Assembly: GCF_004025535.1 (NCBI RefSeq) | Contig: NZ_QJRG01000048.1 | Location: 374,933-438,932 of the forward strand | DNA length: 64,000 nt | DNA from: Pseudomonas alkylphenolica | Lineage (GTDB): Bacteria > Pseudomonadota > Gammaproteobacteria > Pseudomonadales > Pseudomonadaceae | Direction of reading: 5' to 3' | In this document: positions 17,701 through 26,568 of the stretch, in pieces | How positions within the stretch are numbered: position 1 is the stretch's first letter | Layout of the letters: the number at the start of each line of letters is the position of its first letter | Notes under the pieces: model-generated | What the model was told of the DNA's origin: nothing | Databases searched by the model: none | Seen by the model: the letters and a program-made list of their open reading frames with translations, nothing else | Made by a program: the position numbers and the translations under genes

Positions 17701-18492
17701 CTACGCCGCAAACTCGGGCTCGGAGCGCGCCAACTGGCGCTTCACACTCTCCAGATGCAGGCGCGCACCTTCGGCATTGCCAACCTGCATCTGCCGACAG
17801 GCCGCGCTGGCGACCTCATGAGGAACACACTTTAACGGCCTGCCGCTGGCCATCGCCTTCAACTGCACCTCGGCCGCCCTTTCCAGGTAATAGAGATCAT
17901 CCCAGGCCTCGGCGACAGAGGGCCCCAATACCAGTGGCCCATGGTTTTTCAACATCACGATGTCCGCCGAACCCGCTGCCCGGGCGATGCGTTCGCCTTC
18001 AGCTGCATCCAGGGCCAGCCCGTTGTAATCCTCGTCCACCGTCAAACGCTCATAGAACTTCAACGCTGTCTGCCCAGCCCAGACAAAAGGGGCACCCTCC
18101 AGCATGCACAAGGCCGTGGCGTGGGGCATATGGGTGTGAAACGCCGTCGTCGCCCCGGGGTTCAAACGGTGCAACTGCGCATGTATGAAAAACGCCGTGG
18201 CCTCGGGCTGGCCCTCACCTGCCACTACGCGACCGTTAAAATCACAGATCAGCAACGACGAGGCGGTCACTTCGGCAAACGCCAGGCCGAACGGGTTGAC
18301 CAGGAACAGATCCCTATGGCCCGGCAGCACAAAAGAGAAATGGTTGCAGATGCCTTCACCCATCCCCAGCCTGGCCGCCATGCGAAAGCAGGCCGCCAGG
18401 TCGACACGGGCCTGGCGAATCGCCGGGCTGTCCAGATTACTGGTCGGAGGGTGCGCACCCGGCGCGCGGTTTACTTCAAAAGCATGGGCCAT
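17701..18492 (-). CDS. Class II aldolase/adducin family protein
   Basis: A 263-residue class II aldolase/adducin protein. The ATG at 18492 with AGGA upstream is preferred; the frame runs further up but codes for unlikely sequence across the divergent promoter. Metal-ligand histidines appear in FHTHMPHATAL and NHGPLV, and the substrate region in GICNHFSFVLPG. Members act as fuculose-phosphate-type aldolases, dehydratases or decarboxylases on hydroxyacids. It is divergent from the class III aminotransferase gene across 209 nt, which suggests a role in the same amino-compound pathway. Substrate unknown. Confidence 0.87.
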   Translation of the reverse strand: MAHAFEVNRAPGAHPPTSNLDSPAIRQARVDLAACFRMAARLGMGEGICNHFSFVLPGHRDLFLVNPFGLAFAEVTASSLLICDFNGRVVAGEGQPEATAFFIHAQLHRLNPGATTAFHTHMPHATALCMLEGAPFVWAGQTALKFYERLTVDEDYNGLALDAAEGERIARAAGSADIVMLKNHGPLVLGPSVAEAWDDLYYLERAAEVQLKAMASGRPLKCVPHEVASAACRQMQVGNAEGARLHLESVKRQLARSEPEFAA

Positions 18493-18701
18493 GGTCAATC
18501 GTCCTGAGTCGACAAAGCGTGCCTGCAAGACTAGCCAGAATGCGCAATACGCCAAGGGACAGTTGCACGGATTGCCTGTGTCAGTCGCCTGACCCGGCCG
18601 TTCCCTGCATCTGGCCCTACAGACGTCCCGGCGATTATTCCTATCTTGACCCCGAACACCGTGAACCCACGGCCACACCCGTATCAGTCGAGAGGTCGAA
18701 C

Positions 18702-20024
18702 ATGAGCAAGCCGGTTTCCAATGAATACGTCCACGCCCTGGATCGCCAATACGTCTTCCACTCCTGGTCGACCCAAAGCACCCTCAACCCGCTGGTGATC
18801 GCTGGTGGCGAAGGCTGCACCTTGTGGGACTACGAAGGTCGTGAGTACCTCGATTTCACCAGCCAGCTGGTCAACACCAACATCGGCCATCAGCACCCCA
18901 AGGTCATTGCCGCCATTCAGGCACAAGCCGCCACGCTGGTAACAGTCGCCCCGGCAATCGCCAACCTGATGCGCGGCGAGGCGGCCAAACGCATTCTCTC
19001 CCATGCGCCTGCCAGTTTCAGCAAGGTGTTCTTCACCAACGCCGGGGCGGACGCCAATGAAAACGCCATGCGCATGGCGCGGCTGTTCACCGGCCGCGAC
19101 AAGATTCTCTCGGCCTACCGCTCCTATCACGGCAGCACGGGGGCGGCGATTGTCGCCACTGGCGACCCGCGGCGAGTGCCCAATGAATACGCCCGCGGGC
19201 ACGTGCACTTCTTCAACCCCTACCTGTACCGCAGTGAATTCAACGCCAGCTGCGAAGAAGAAGAATGCCAGCGCGCCTTGCAACACCTGCGCCGCGTGAT
19301 CGAATGCGAGGGTCCCAACGCCATCGCTGCGATTCTGCTGGAAACGGTGCCGGGCACCGCCGGTGTGCTGGTGCCGCCTGCCGGTTACCTGCAAGGTGTG
19401 CGCGCCCTGGCCGATGAGTTCGGCATACTGTTGATCCTTGACGAGGTCATGGCCGGGTTCGGGCGTACAGGCAGCTGGCTGGCCCTGGATCATTTTGCCG
19501 TGGTGCCCGACCTGATCTGCTTTGCCAAGGGGGTCAATTCAGGCTATGTGCCCGCTGGCGGCGTGATGATTTCGCAAGCGATCAGCGACTACTTCGATCA
19601 TCATTTTTTCCCGGGCGGCCTGACCTACTCCGGACACCCGTTGGCCATGGCGGCCATCGTTGCCACCCTCGATGTCATGGCTGAACAAGGCCTGGTCGAC
19701 AACGCCCGTCATGTCGGCCAGGAGCTGTTGGGCCCCGGCCTGCTCGCCCTGGCCGCCAAGTACCCGCTGATCGGCGAGGCCCGCGGTATCGGCTTGTTCT
19801 GGGCACTGGAGTTTGTCAGCGACGAGAAACTCAAAACGCCGCTGCCCGCCCCGGTCATGGCCCAGATGAAGGCCGCGTTCCAAACGCGCGGCCTGCTCAC
19901 CTTCATTGTCGAAAACCGCGTGCACGTGGTACCGCCGTGTATCGTCAACCCGGCCCAGATTGCCCAGGCGCTGGCTATTTTCGATGAAGTGATTGGCGAG
20001 TTCTCGGCCAAATACGCGCACTGA
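18702..20024 (+). CDS. Class III (omega) aminotransferase, PLP-dependent
   Basis: A 440-residue class III aminotransferase. The start at 18702 (AGAGG ribosome site) gives the family N-terminus. PLP-site features are TNAGADANENAMRMAR (phosphate loop), LLILDEVMAGFGRTG with Asp247 against the pyridine nitrogen, and the Schiff-base Lys276 in FAKGVNSGY. Family members use pyruvate or 2-oxoglutarate as acceptor and omega-amino donors such as beta-alanine, taurine, GABA or diamines. The MocR regulator, ABC importer and YdfG-like reductase nearby suggest it deaminates the imported compound to a semialdehyde. The exact donor is not evident. Confidence 0.9.
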   Translation: MSKPVSNEYVHALDRQYVFHSWSTQSTLNPLVIAGGEGCTLWDYEGREYLDFTSQLVNTNIGHQHPKVIAAIQAQAATLVTVAPAIANLMRGEAAKRILSHAPASFSKVFFTNAGADANENAMRMARLFTGRDKILSAYRSYHGSTGAAIVATGDPRRVPNEYARGHVHFFNPYLYRSEFNASCEEEECQRALQHLRRVIECEGPNAIAAILLETVPGTAGVLVPPAGYLQGVRALADEFGILLILDEVMAGFGRTGSWLALDHFAVVPDLICFAKGVNSGYVPAGGVMISQAISDYFDHHFFPGGLTYSGHPLAMAAIVATLDVMAEQGLVDNARHVGQELLGPGLLALAAKYPLIGEARGIGLFWALEFVSDEKLKTPLPAPVMAQMKAAFQTRGLLTFIVENRVHVVPPCIVNPAQIAQALAIFDEVIGEFSAKYAH

Positions 20025-20095
20025 TCGCCCTTATGCCCCCGGCTCATTGCCCTTGAGCAAACAGCCGGGACGCAACAAAGCGCCGAATCGACTAT

Positions 20096-21592
20096 TCAGA
20101 ACTCCTCAAGTACCTGCGCCAGCTGACAGATGCCTGGACGAATGTGCGCAACATCAATGGCGTGAAAGCCCAGACGCATGAAGTTCACAGGCGGCGCCTG
20201 ATCAAAGAAAAACTGCGCACCCGACTCGATCAGCACACTGCGCCGGGCAGCGGCCCAGGCCAGCTTCTGGGTATCGACATGTGCAGGCGCCGCCAGCCAG
20301 AACGCACTGGCGCCTTCGCTGCCAACAGGCCTGCAACTGCCGAGGGTCTTGCTGAGCGCGTCGCTCAGTGTCTCGCGTCGGCGCGCATGTTCTTCACGAA
20401 AACGCCGCAAGTGCGCATCGTAATGGCCTTGCGCCAGAAACTGCGCGAGCATGCGCTGGTTGTTCAGGGGCGGATGGCGGTACATCAGGCGGCGCAAGGC
20501 ACGCAGCTCATCGATCAGTTCCGCGTCGGCGACCATGTAACCGATACGCAAGCCCGGTGAAAAGGCCTTGGACAAGCTGCTCAGGTAAATCACCCGGCCG
20601 CTGCTGTCACTGGCCTTGAGGGCTGGTTGCGGATGGTTGTCGAGGTTCAGTTCGGCATCATAGTCATCCTCGATCAGGACCTGATCGTGGCGGCGTATGT
20701 GGCGCAACAACTCCCCCCTGCGCTGCGCACTCATGGAGATACCGGTCGGCACCTGATGGCCGGGCGTGACATACAGGTACTCGCATTCATCCAGACGCGC
20801 ATCCACCACCAGCCCCTGTTCATCGATGGGCTGCAACTGCACCTGCGCGCCCTGCAAATCGAAAATGCTCTGCGCATCGCGAAAGCCGGGGTTTTCGATG
20901 GCGACCTTGACGCCGTTGCTCATCAACAAGGTCGCCAGCAAGTACAAGGCGTTTTGCGAGCCGAGGGTCACGAGAATTTCGTCGGGCCGGGCCCAGATAC
21001 CCCGCTTGGGCAGTACCCGTGTGCGCAACTGCTCGATCAGCATTTCATCGTCACGGTCGAAGCGGTCGCGCATCCAGCCCTGGTCGCGCTCGCTGCGCAA
21101 GGTATTGCGCGACACTTCGCGCCAGCGCTCCAGCGGGAACAGGTCCTGGATCGGCTGCCCGTAGATGAAGGGGTAGGTAAAACTCGACCAGTTACTGGGC
21201 CTGAGCACGCCGTGCTTCAAACTGGGGAGCAGCTTGAAACGATCGCTCCAATCCGGGGCGCGATCACTGCCGCCATCATCGCAATAGCCCGGTTTTCGCA
21301 CCGGGTTGAAGCGCAGCAAGGATTCGTCGAACGCGGCACCGCAGTAGTCCGGGTGCAGGTAGTAGCCGCTGCGCGGGCGGCTGACCAGGTAGCCGTTATC
21401 CAGCAGGCTTTCGTACACCAGCGCCACGGTATTGCGCGAAATCGACAACTGTTGGGACAGCTTGCGACAGGACGGCAAGGGTTCGTCTGCAGGGAACCCG
21501 CCGCCCAGAATCGTTGAAACCAGCGACTCCCTGAGCTGCTCCTGCAGACCGCGCTGCTGGTCAAAATCCAGGTGAAACAGATGATCGATCAT
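20096..21592 (-). CDS. MocR/PdxR-type regulator (GntR winged helix plus aminotransferase domain)
   Basis: A 498-residue chimeric regulator. Residues about 11-80 form a GntR winged helix (GLQEQLRESLVSTILGG, then LSISRNTVALVYESLLDNGYL). The rest is a fold-type I aminotransferase domain with Lys342 in YLSSLSKAFSPG as PLP lysine, and PGHQVPTG. Proteins such as GabR and TauR of this group activate aminotransferase or transport genes when an external aldimine forms. The start at 21592 has GGAAAGG upstream; the longer frame was rejected. It converges on the aminotransferase gene and is divergent from the ABC importer, so it very likely controls both. A 16-bp palindrome lies in the shared promoter. 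Confidence 0.92.
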   Translation of the reverse strand: MIDHLFHLDFDQQRGLQEQLRESLVSTILGGGFPADEPLPSCRKLSQQLSISRNTVALVYESLLDNGYLVSRPRSGYYLHPDYCGAAFDESLLRFNPVRKPGYCDDGGSDRAPDWSDRFKLLPSLKHGVLRPSNWSSFTYPFIYGQPIQDLFPLERWREVSRNTLRSERDQGWMRDRFDRDDEMLIEQLRTRVLPKRGIWARPDEILVTLGSQNALYLLATLLMSNGVKVAIENPGFRDAQSIFDLQGAQVQLQPIDEQGLVVDARLDECEYLYVTPGHQVPTGISMSAQRRGELLRHIRRHDQVLIEDDYDAELNLDNHPQPALKASDSSGRVIYLSSLSKAFSPGLRIGYMVADAELIDELRALRRLMYRHPPLNNQRMLAQFLAQGHYDAHLRRFREEHARRRETLSDALSKTLGSCRPVGSEGASAFWLAAPAHVDTQKLAWAAARRSVLIESGAQFFFDQAPPVNFMRLGFHAIDVAHIRPGICQLAQVLEEF

Positions 21593-21655
21593 AGCCTTTC
21601 CATTCGCTTGCCGACCTCTGGTCAAAGCAAATAGCGCGCCATGCTTTTTTACCTG

Positions 21656-21671
21656 TCGACTGGCCAGTCGA
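21656..21671. promoter_or_regulatory. Perfect 16-bp palindrome between MocR and importer genes
   Basis: TCGACTGGCCAGTCGA is a perfect inverted repeat 64 nt before the regulator ATG and 121 nt before the substrate-binding protein ATG. It is a candidate operator for the divergent MocR regulator. MocR proteins often use direct repeats, so a second regulator is also possible. Confidence 0.45.
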
Positions 21672-21791
21672 ATGCCCTGAACTGCCCCTATCGCTGCGTC
21701 GGAGCGCCTCACTATGGTTGAGCCCAGGCCAGCGCAAGCCCCCGGCGAAAGCGGTCAGACACACCCCCTTCCGACAAGTGGAGCAGCACAC

Positions 21792-22685
21792 ATGAAGCAC
21801 TCAAGCAAGGCATCGATGCCCGCCAGAACCCTGGGCCTGTTGCGCAAATTGACCCTCGCCACCCTGGTAGTGTCCGCTTCCTTCGGCGCCCAGGCTGACC
21901 TTGGCGAAGTGAAAAGCAAAGGGGTTCTGAGTGTCGCCACCGAAGACGATTACGCGCCGTTCAACTTCATCGTCGATGGCACACCGGAAGGTTTCCACAA
22001 AGACCTGCTCGAAGACCTGAAAGCGTATGCCAGTGCTCAGAAGTTCGACGTCAAACAGGACATCCTGCCGTGGACCGGCCTGCTCGCGTCGGTGTCGTCG
22101 GGTCAGTACGACCTGGCCTTTACCGGTGCCTTGGTGACAGACGAGCGCCTGCGGGTATTCAACTTCGCACCGCCCTTCGCCTCTGCCCAGCACTTTTATG
22201 TCAAACGCGCGGGTGATACCCGGCTCACCGATATCGCCAGCCTGTGTGGCAAAACCGTCGGGCTGCAAGCCGGCAGTGCCTTGCTGGCACGCTTGCCGGA
22301 GCTGAAGAAAATGATGCAGGCCCAGGGCTGCGAGATCGGCAAGGTGGTGGAGTACCCGTCCTATCCGGAGGTTTACGCCGACCTTGCCAACGGACGCCTG
22401 GACTACGCGATCAACGCACTGATTTCCGTAAACGATCTGGTCAAGGCGCGCGGAGACACCTTCGCCAAGGGCATCGCCGTCTCCGGCGCCGGTTTCGCTG
22501 CCTGGCCGGTGCCCAAAGGCAGCCCGGAGCTGCTCAAGTTCCTCACCGGCTTCATGGACCACATCCGCGCCAACGGCCGTCTGGCTGAGCTGCAAGCCAA
22601 ATGGTTCGGCGAAGCCTTCGCCGATATGCCCAAGGAGCCGATCACCGAGGTGGCGCAGTTCCATACCCTCGCCGGCATGCAGTAA
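21792..22685 (+). CDS. Polar amino-acid ABC transporter substrate-binding protein
   Basis: A 297-residue periplasmic solute receptor of the SBP_bac_3 (polar amino acid) family. The start at 21792 gives a signal peptide ending ASFGAQA. Mature motifs are GVLSVATEDDYAPFNFIVDGTPEGFHKDLLEDL (spread over about residues 45-75), a central LCGKTVGLQAGSAL and the C-terminal MDHIRANGRLAELQAKWFG. Two Cys (in SLCGKT and QGCEIG) could form a disulfide. It is the first gene of an importer operon with two permeases and an ATPase, under probable MocR control. The ligand is unknown; family ligands are amino acids, amines or small amino-acid derivatives. Confidence 0.92.
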   Translation: MKHSSKASMPARTLGLLRKLTLATLVVSASFGAQADLGEVKSKGVLSVATEDDYAPFNFIVDGTPEGFHKDLLEDLKAYASAQKFDVKQDILPWTGLLASVSSGQYDLAFTGALVTDERLRVFNFAPPFASAQHFYVKRAGDTRLTDIASLCGKTVGLQAGSALLARLPELKKMMQAQGCEIGKVVEYPSYPEVYADLANGRLDYAINALISVNDLVKARGDTFAKGIAVSGAGFAAWPVPKGSPELLKFLTGFMDHIRANGRLAELQAKWFGEAFADMPKEPITEVAQFHTLAGMQ

Positions 22686-22763
22686 GCCGCCCCGGCACGC
22701 CCGGTCATCCGTGATCGGGCGCTGCACTGCCCTTCCCTTTCGTGTAACTCAAGGACCTGCGGT

Positions 22764-23405
22764 ATGAACGGACAAGCCTGGTTATTGCTGTTCGAAGGCG
22801 CCTGGACGACCCTCTGGATATCCGCCACGGCGATTGCCATCGGCGTTGTGCTCGGTCTCGCCATCGCCTTGGTACGCATGGCAAAAGTCCCCTTTGTCGA
22901 TCAACTGCTGGTGCTCTACATCAGCCTGGCCCGCGCCACCCCGTTGGTGACGTTTGTACTGTTTCTGTTTCTCTCGGCGCCGACTTTCGGCATCAACATG
23001 AACCGCAACACCGCAGCCATCGTCGCCATGACCCTGAATACCGCCGCCTTCAACGCCGAGATCTGGCGTGCGGCCTTCCTGAGTTTTTCCCGCGAACAGA
23101 AGGAAGCCGCACTGGCGTGCGGTATGACCAGCGGGGTGTTCTTCCGGCGCATCATGCTGCCGCAGATGATTACCACCAGCCTCCCTGGCCTGGTCAACGA
23201 AATGTCGTTCCTGATCAAGGGCAGCCCGGCCATTGCCGTAATCGGCATTGTCGACCTGACCCGTGTGACCAACCGCATCGCCGCGGTGACGTACGACCCC
23301 CTCCCGCCGATTCTCGCCGCTGCACTGCTGTACATGCTGATCATCAGTGCCCTGCTCAAGCTGCAGGCAATGGCGGAAAAGAAAGCCAATCGACTGGCGA
23401 TGTAA
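22764..23405 (+). CDS. Amino-acid ABC transporter permease 1
   Basis: A 213-residue HisM/GlnP-type permease with about five membrane helices. The EAA loop that contacts the ATPase is seen as EQKEAALACGMTSGVFFRRIMLPQM, of which the central EAALACGM is the signature. It pairs with the permease 12 nt downstream to make the heterodimeric channel of the importer. The preceding 78-nt gap contains no gene. Topology and position identify the role; substrate is set by the binding protein. Confidence 0.93.
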   Translation: MNGQAWLLLFEGAWTTLWISATAIAIGVVLGLAIALVRMAKVPFVDQLLVLYISLARATPLVTFVLFLFLSAPTFGINMNRNTAAIVAMTLNTAAFNAEIWRAAFLSFSREQKEAALACGMTSGVFFRRIMLPQMITTSLPGLVNEMSFLIKGSPAIAVIGIVDLTRVTNRIAAVTYDPLPPILAAALLYMLIISALLKLQAMAEKKANRLAM

Positions 23406-23417
23406 GGAGCCCACACC

Positions 23418-24080
23418 ATGACTGAATGGAGCATTCTCTGGGACGCGCGCGAGGTCTTCAGCAACGGCTTGATCGCCACCGTGCAATTGTTCGTCCTCTC
23501 GACCCTTTGCGCCTTTGTGCTGGGCTGCGCGCTGGTCTACCAACTGGAACACGGCAACCGCCTGTCCAGGGCGTTGCGCCTGTTGATCAACCTGATGCGC
23601 ACACTGCCCTTCCTGATCCTCGCCTACCTGTTGTACTACGGGCTACCACCACTGGGCCTGCGCCTGAGTGCCTGGTCGGCGGGGCTGCTGGCACTGATCG
23701 TGTACCACGCGGCGTACTTCGCCGAGATTTTGCGGGGCAGCCGCCTGGTCATGCCCGAAGGCTACGTGGAAGCCGCCAAGGCCCACGGTTTCACACCGCT
23801 GCGCCTGTACCTGCGGATCATCCTGCCGACCTTGGTGATCAAGACGCGTCCGCTGCTGGGCAATCAACTGATCATCGCCCTCAAAGACACCGCGTTCCTG
23901 ACCATCATCACCGTGCAGGAACTGACGGCCGCGGCCAACTCGGTGCAATCGACCTATTTCATTCCCACCCAGGCGTTCGTCGTGGTGATCGTGCTGTATT
24001 GGCTGATCAGCATCTGCCTGGAACTGGCACTCAAACGCGCTGCCCGGTTCGGCGCAAAACGAGGGTTCGACTATGTCTGA
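23418..24080 (+). CDS. Amino-acid ABC transporter permease 2
   Basis: A 220-residue permease of the same HisM/GlnP family. Its EAA loop reads EAAKAHGFTPLRLYLRIILP. Several hydrophobic helices (for example LRTLPFLILAYLLYY and AGLLALIVYHAAYFAEILRG) define the membrane domain; the R-T-L-P-x-L element before the third helix is typical. It overlaps the ATPase gene by 8 nt, which implies coupled translation. It forms the channel with the upstream permease. Confidence 0.93.
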   Translation: MTEWSILWDAREVFSNGLIATVQLFVLSTLCAFVLGCALVYQLEHGNRLSRALRLLINLMRTLPFLILAYLLYYGLPPLGLRLSAWSAGLLALIVYHAAYFAEILRGSRLVMPEGYVEAAKAHGFTPLRLYLRIILPTLVIKTRPLLGNQLIIALKDTAFLTIITVQELTAAANSVQSTYFIPTQAFVVVIVLYWLISICLELALKRAARFGAKRGFDYV

Positions 24081-24852
24081 GCACACACACGCAAGCGATG
24101 TACCTGCGGTCAGTATCAAGAAAATGTCCAAGAGCTTTGGTGATATCGAGGTATTGCGCGATATCGACCTGGTGGTCAACAAAGGTGAGGTCGTCAGTGT
24201 GCTGGGCTCATCCGGCTCAGGAAAGTCGACCATGTTGCGTTGCATCAACTGGCTGGAAGAGCCCGACCGCGGCACCATTCATATCGCCGGCCAGCGGATC
24301 GGCGTGAATGAACACGCCGGGCGCAAGATGACCGGCAAGGAGCTGGCAACCGTGCGGGCAAAAACCGGCATGGTGTTCCAGGGGTTCAATCTATGGCCAC
24401 ACCTGAGCGTGATCCAGAACGTCATGGAGGCCCCGATCTACGTCAAGGGCATGCCCAAGGAGCAGGCCCGGGCCATTGCCATCGAACTGCTGGAAAAAGT
24501 CGGCCTGGCCGACAAGCACAACGCCTTCCCCTTCACCTTGTCCGGCGGGCAGAAGCAGCGCGTGGCGATTGCCCGTGCACTGGCCATGAGCCCGGAAGTG
24601 ATCCTGTTCGATGAGCCGACTTCGGCTCTGGACCCCGAGCGGGTCGGTGAGGTGTTGACCGTGATGAAGAACCTCTCCGCCGAGGGCTACACCATGATCG
24701 TGGTCACCCACGAAATGGAGTTTGCCCGCGCAGTGTCCGATCAGGTGGTGTTCCTCGAAAAGGGCCTGATCATCGAAAAGGCACCACCGGCGCAATTTTT
24801 CACCAACCCGAAGACCGAACGGGTGCGCAAGTTCCTCGAGATTTCCGCCTGA
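24073..24852 (+). CDS. Amino-acid ABC transporter ATP-binding protein
   Basis: A 259-residue GlnQ-type ATPase. Walker A is GSSGSGKST, the Q-loop follows in TGMVFQGFNLWPHLSV, the ABC signature is LSGGQKQRVAIARAL, Walker B is VILFDEPTSALDPE, and the H-loop lies in MIVVTHEMEFAR. All catalytic motifs are intact. It energises the permease pair upstream. The N-terminal extension (about 15 residues before the first strand) is slightly longer than usual. Confidence 0.95.
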   Translation: MSEHTHASDVPAVSIKKMSKSFGDIEVLRDIDLVVNKGEVVSVLGSSGSGKSTMLRCINWLEEPDRGTIHIAGQRIGVNEHAGRKMTGKELATVRAKTGMVFQGFNLWPHLSVIQNVMEAPIYVKGMPKEQARAIAIELLEKVGLADKHNAFPFTLSGGQKQRVAIARALAMSPEVILFDEPTSALDPERVGEVLTVMKNLSAEGYTMIVVTHEMEFARAVSDQVVFLEKGLIIEKAPPAQFFTNPKTERVRKFLEISA

Positions 24853-24924
24853 CACCCCTTCTTTCTGCGCCCAGGTCGCCGCCGGCCCCGTGCGCACTCA
24901 CGACTCACACCAACGAGGTAACAC

Positions 24925-25686
24925 ATGAACAAGGTCGCATTCATCACCGGTGCAACATCGGGCTTCGGCCGCGCCACGGCAAGGCGCTTCGCCGACGCCG
25001 GCTGGTCCCTCGTGCTCAGTGGCCGGCGTCTGGAACGCCTTCAGGCACTGCAACAGGAACTGGGCGACAAGGTGCCCGTGCATATTGCTGCCCTGGATGT
25101 GCGTGATGCCCCGGCGGTGCAGCAACTGGTCGACACCTTGCCAGAGGGGTTTGCCTGCATCCACGCGCTGATCAACAACGCCGGCCTCGCCCTGGCGCCA
25201 GACCCCGCGCAAAACGTGGCACTGGAAGACTGGCACACGATGATCGACACCAATATTACCGGGCTGGTCAACGTCACCCATGCGCTGCTGCCGCGGTTAC
25301 TGGAAACCGGCAAGGGCGCGAGCATCATCAACATCGGTTCGGTGGCCGGCGAATGGCCTTATCCGGGCGGTCACGTCTATGGCGCCAGCAAGGCGTTCGT
25401 CAAACAGTTCAGTTACAACCTGCGTTGCGACCTGATCGCCACCGGCATCCGGGTTACCGACATCGCCCCGGGAATGGCTGAAACCGAGTTCACCCTGGTG
25501 AGGACCAAGGGCAACCAGGCTGCCTCGGACGCCTTGTATGGCAGCACTACGCCGTTGACTGCCGAGGATATTGCCGAGCAGATCTACTACGTCTGTAACC
25601 TGCCCGAGCACATCAACATCAACCGTCTGGAGATCATGCCGAGCCGCCAGGCCTGGTCGCCGTTTGCGATTGATCGTGATCGGTAA
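24925..25686 (+). CDS. YdfG-like NADP-dependent SDR (3-hydroxy acid / semialdehyde reductase)
   Basis: A 253-residue short-chain dehydrogenase that strongly resembles E. coli YdfG. Cofactor loop TGATSGFG (residues 8-15), Arg34-Arg35 for NADP selectivity, NNAG at 84-87, and the catalytic Ser139, Tyr152 and Lys156 (YGASK) are all present. YdfG is known to oxidise L-allo-threonine and serine and to reduce malonic semialdehyde to 3-hydroxypropionate. Lying 72 nt after the importer ATPase on the same strand, it probably handles the semialdehyde made by the aminotransferase. This pathway link is inferred. Confidence 0.88.
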   Translation: MNKVAFITGATSGFGRATARRFADAGWSLVLSGRRLERLQALQQELGDKVPVHIAALDVRDAPAVQQLVDTLPEGFACIHALINNAGLALAPDPAQNVALEDWHTMIDTNITGLVNVTHALLPRLLETGKGASIINIGSVAGEWPYPGGHVYGASKAFVKQFSYNLRCDLIATGIRVTDIAPGMAETEFTLVRTKGNQAASDALYGSTTPLTAEDIAEQIYYVCNLPEHININRLEIMPSRQAWSPFAIDRDR

Positions 25687-25713
25687 GGGAATACATCCGG
25701 CTTTCTCAATACA

Positions 25714-25750
25714 ACGCACCGCAGGCTTTGAAGCCCCGGTGCGTTTTTTT
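25714..25750. terminator. Terminator between SDR and TSUP genes
   Basis: An 8-bp stem ACGCACCG / CGGTGCGT (25714-25721 with 25737-25744), 15-nt loop with an inner GGCTT/AAGCC pairing, and seven T residues. It ends the importer-SDR transcript; the T tract reaches into the stop of the convergent permease gene. Confidence 0.9.
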
Positions 25751-26471
25751 ATGGGCTGACAAGGGCATCGATCAAGGTCGCGCCAGACAACACCACCAGG
25801 AGCACACCGATCACCGTTTGCAACGACATAGGTTTGCGCCGGAACAGCCACTGCCCCAGCACGTTCCCTGCCAGCGCCGGTAGCAACAGCGACATGGCAA
25901 AGTCCACTTGCGCACGGTTCAGCGCTTGCAGTAGCCACAAACTGACCAACGCGCTGGCACTGCTGACGGCGAAAAAGACAATCGCCGTACCCCGCACACT
26001 GGCCATCGACAGGCCGCTGCGCAACAGATAGACCACCAGCGGTGGGCCGCCTGCAGAAGCCATTGCCGTGGCCAACCCCGAAACCAGACCGGCCGGCAAG
26101 GCCCAACGCCTGCCCAGCACCGTTGGCGCGCGACCCGCAGCAGGCTTGATCAGAACCAGTACGCCACCGAGCAGGCACAGCCCGGCAGTCACGGGTGCCA
26201 TCCAGTGCCCAGGAAGCCTGGCCAGGGCCAGGGCTCCCAGTGGCACCGCCAGTAACATTCCAACGATCAGGCGCATTCCCACCTGGGCATGAAATGTCGC
26301 CAAGGCACTGGGCCACAGGCTCACACTGCACAGCAGATCGAGCATCAACACCACCGGAATCACCTGGGCCGGCGCCAGGCTGGCGAGCAAGCCCAAGGTC
26401 AGGACCATGGCGAAGCCAAAGCCACTGTAACCGCGTACCACACCGGCGGCGAACGCCAGAAACATGAACAT
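25749..26471 (-). CDS. TSUP (TauE/SafE) family membrane transporter
   Basis: A 240-residue integral membrane protein of the sulfite exporter TauE/SafE family with about seven to eight hydrophobic helices and the internal repeat expected (GYSGFGFAMVLTLGLL in the first half, ASAGGPPLVVYLL in the second). The ATG at 26471 is chosen because AAGGGG lies 8 nt upstream; an ATG at 26495 has none. TauE members export sulfonates or sulfite-like anions. A link with a taurine-like substrate of the adjacent MocR/aminotransferase locus is tempting but the gene is convergent and separate. Confidence 0.85.
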   Translation of the reverse strand: MFMFLAFAAGVVRGYSGFGFAMVLTLGLLASLAPAQVIPVVLMLDLLCSVSLWPSALATFHAQVGMRLIVGMLLAVPLGALALARLPGHWMAPVTAGLCLLGGVLVLIKPAAGRAPTVLGRRWALPAGLVSGLATAMASAGGPPLVVYLLRSGLSMASVRGTAIVFFAVSSASALVSLWLLQALNRAQVDFAMSLLLPALAGNVLGQWLFRRKPMSLQTVIGVLLVVLSGATLIDALVSP

Positions 26472-26568
26472 AGTACCGACCCCTTGAGTTTCCATTGGCA
26501 GGACTCTAAGGGGACGATCCGGTACTCGACAGGGCCAGTTGCAACGGGTGAACGGGCCAACGTTGATG

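Noticed and set aside
20038..20069. CCCGGCT / AGCCGGG hairpin between aminotransferase and MocR genes
   Set aside because: A 7-bp stem with an 18-nt loop and no T run; could be a weak two-way terminator but the support is too thin to list.
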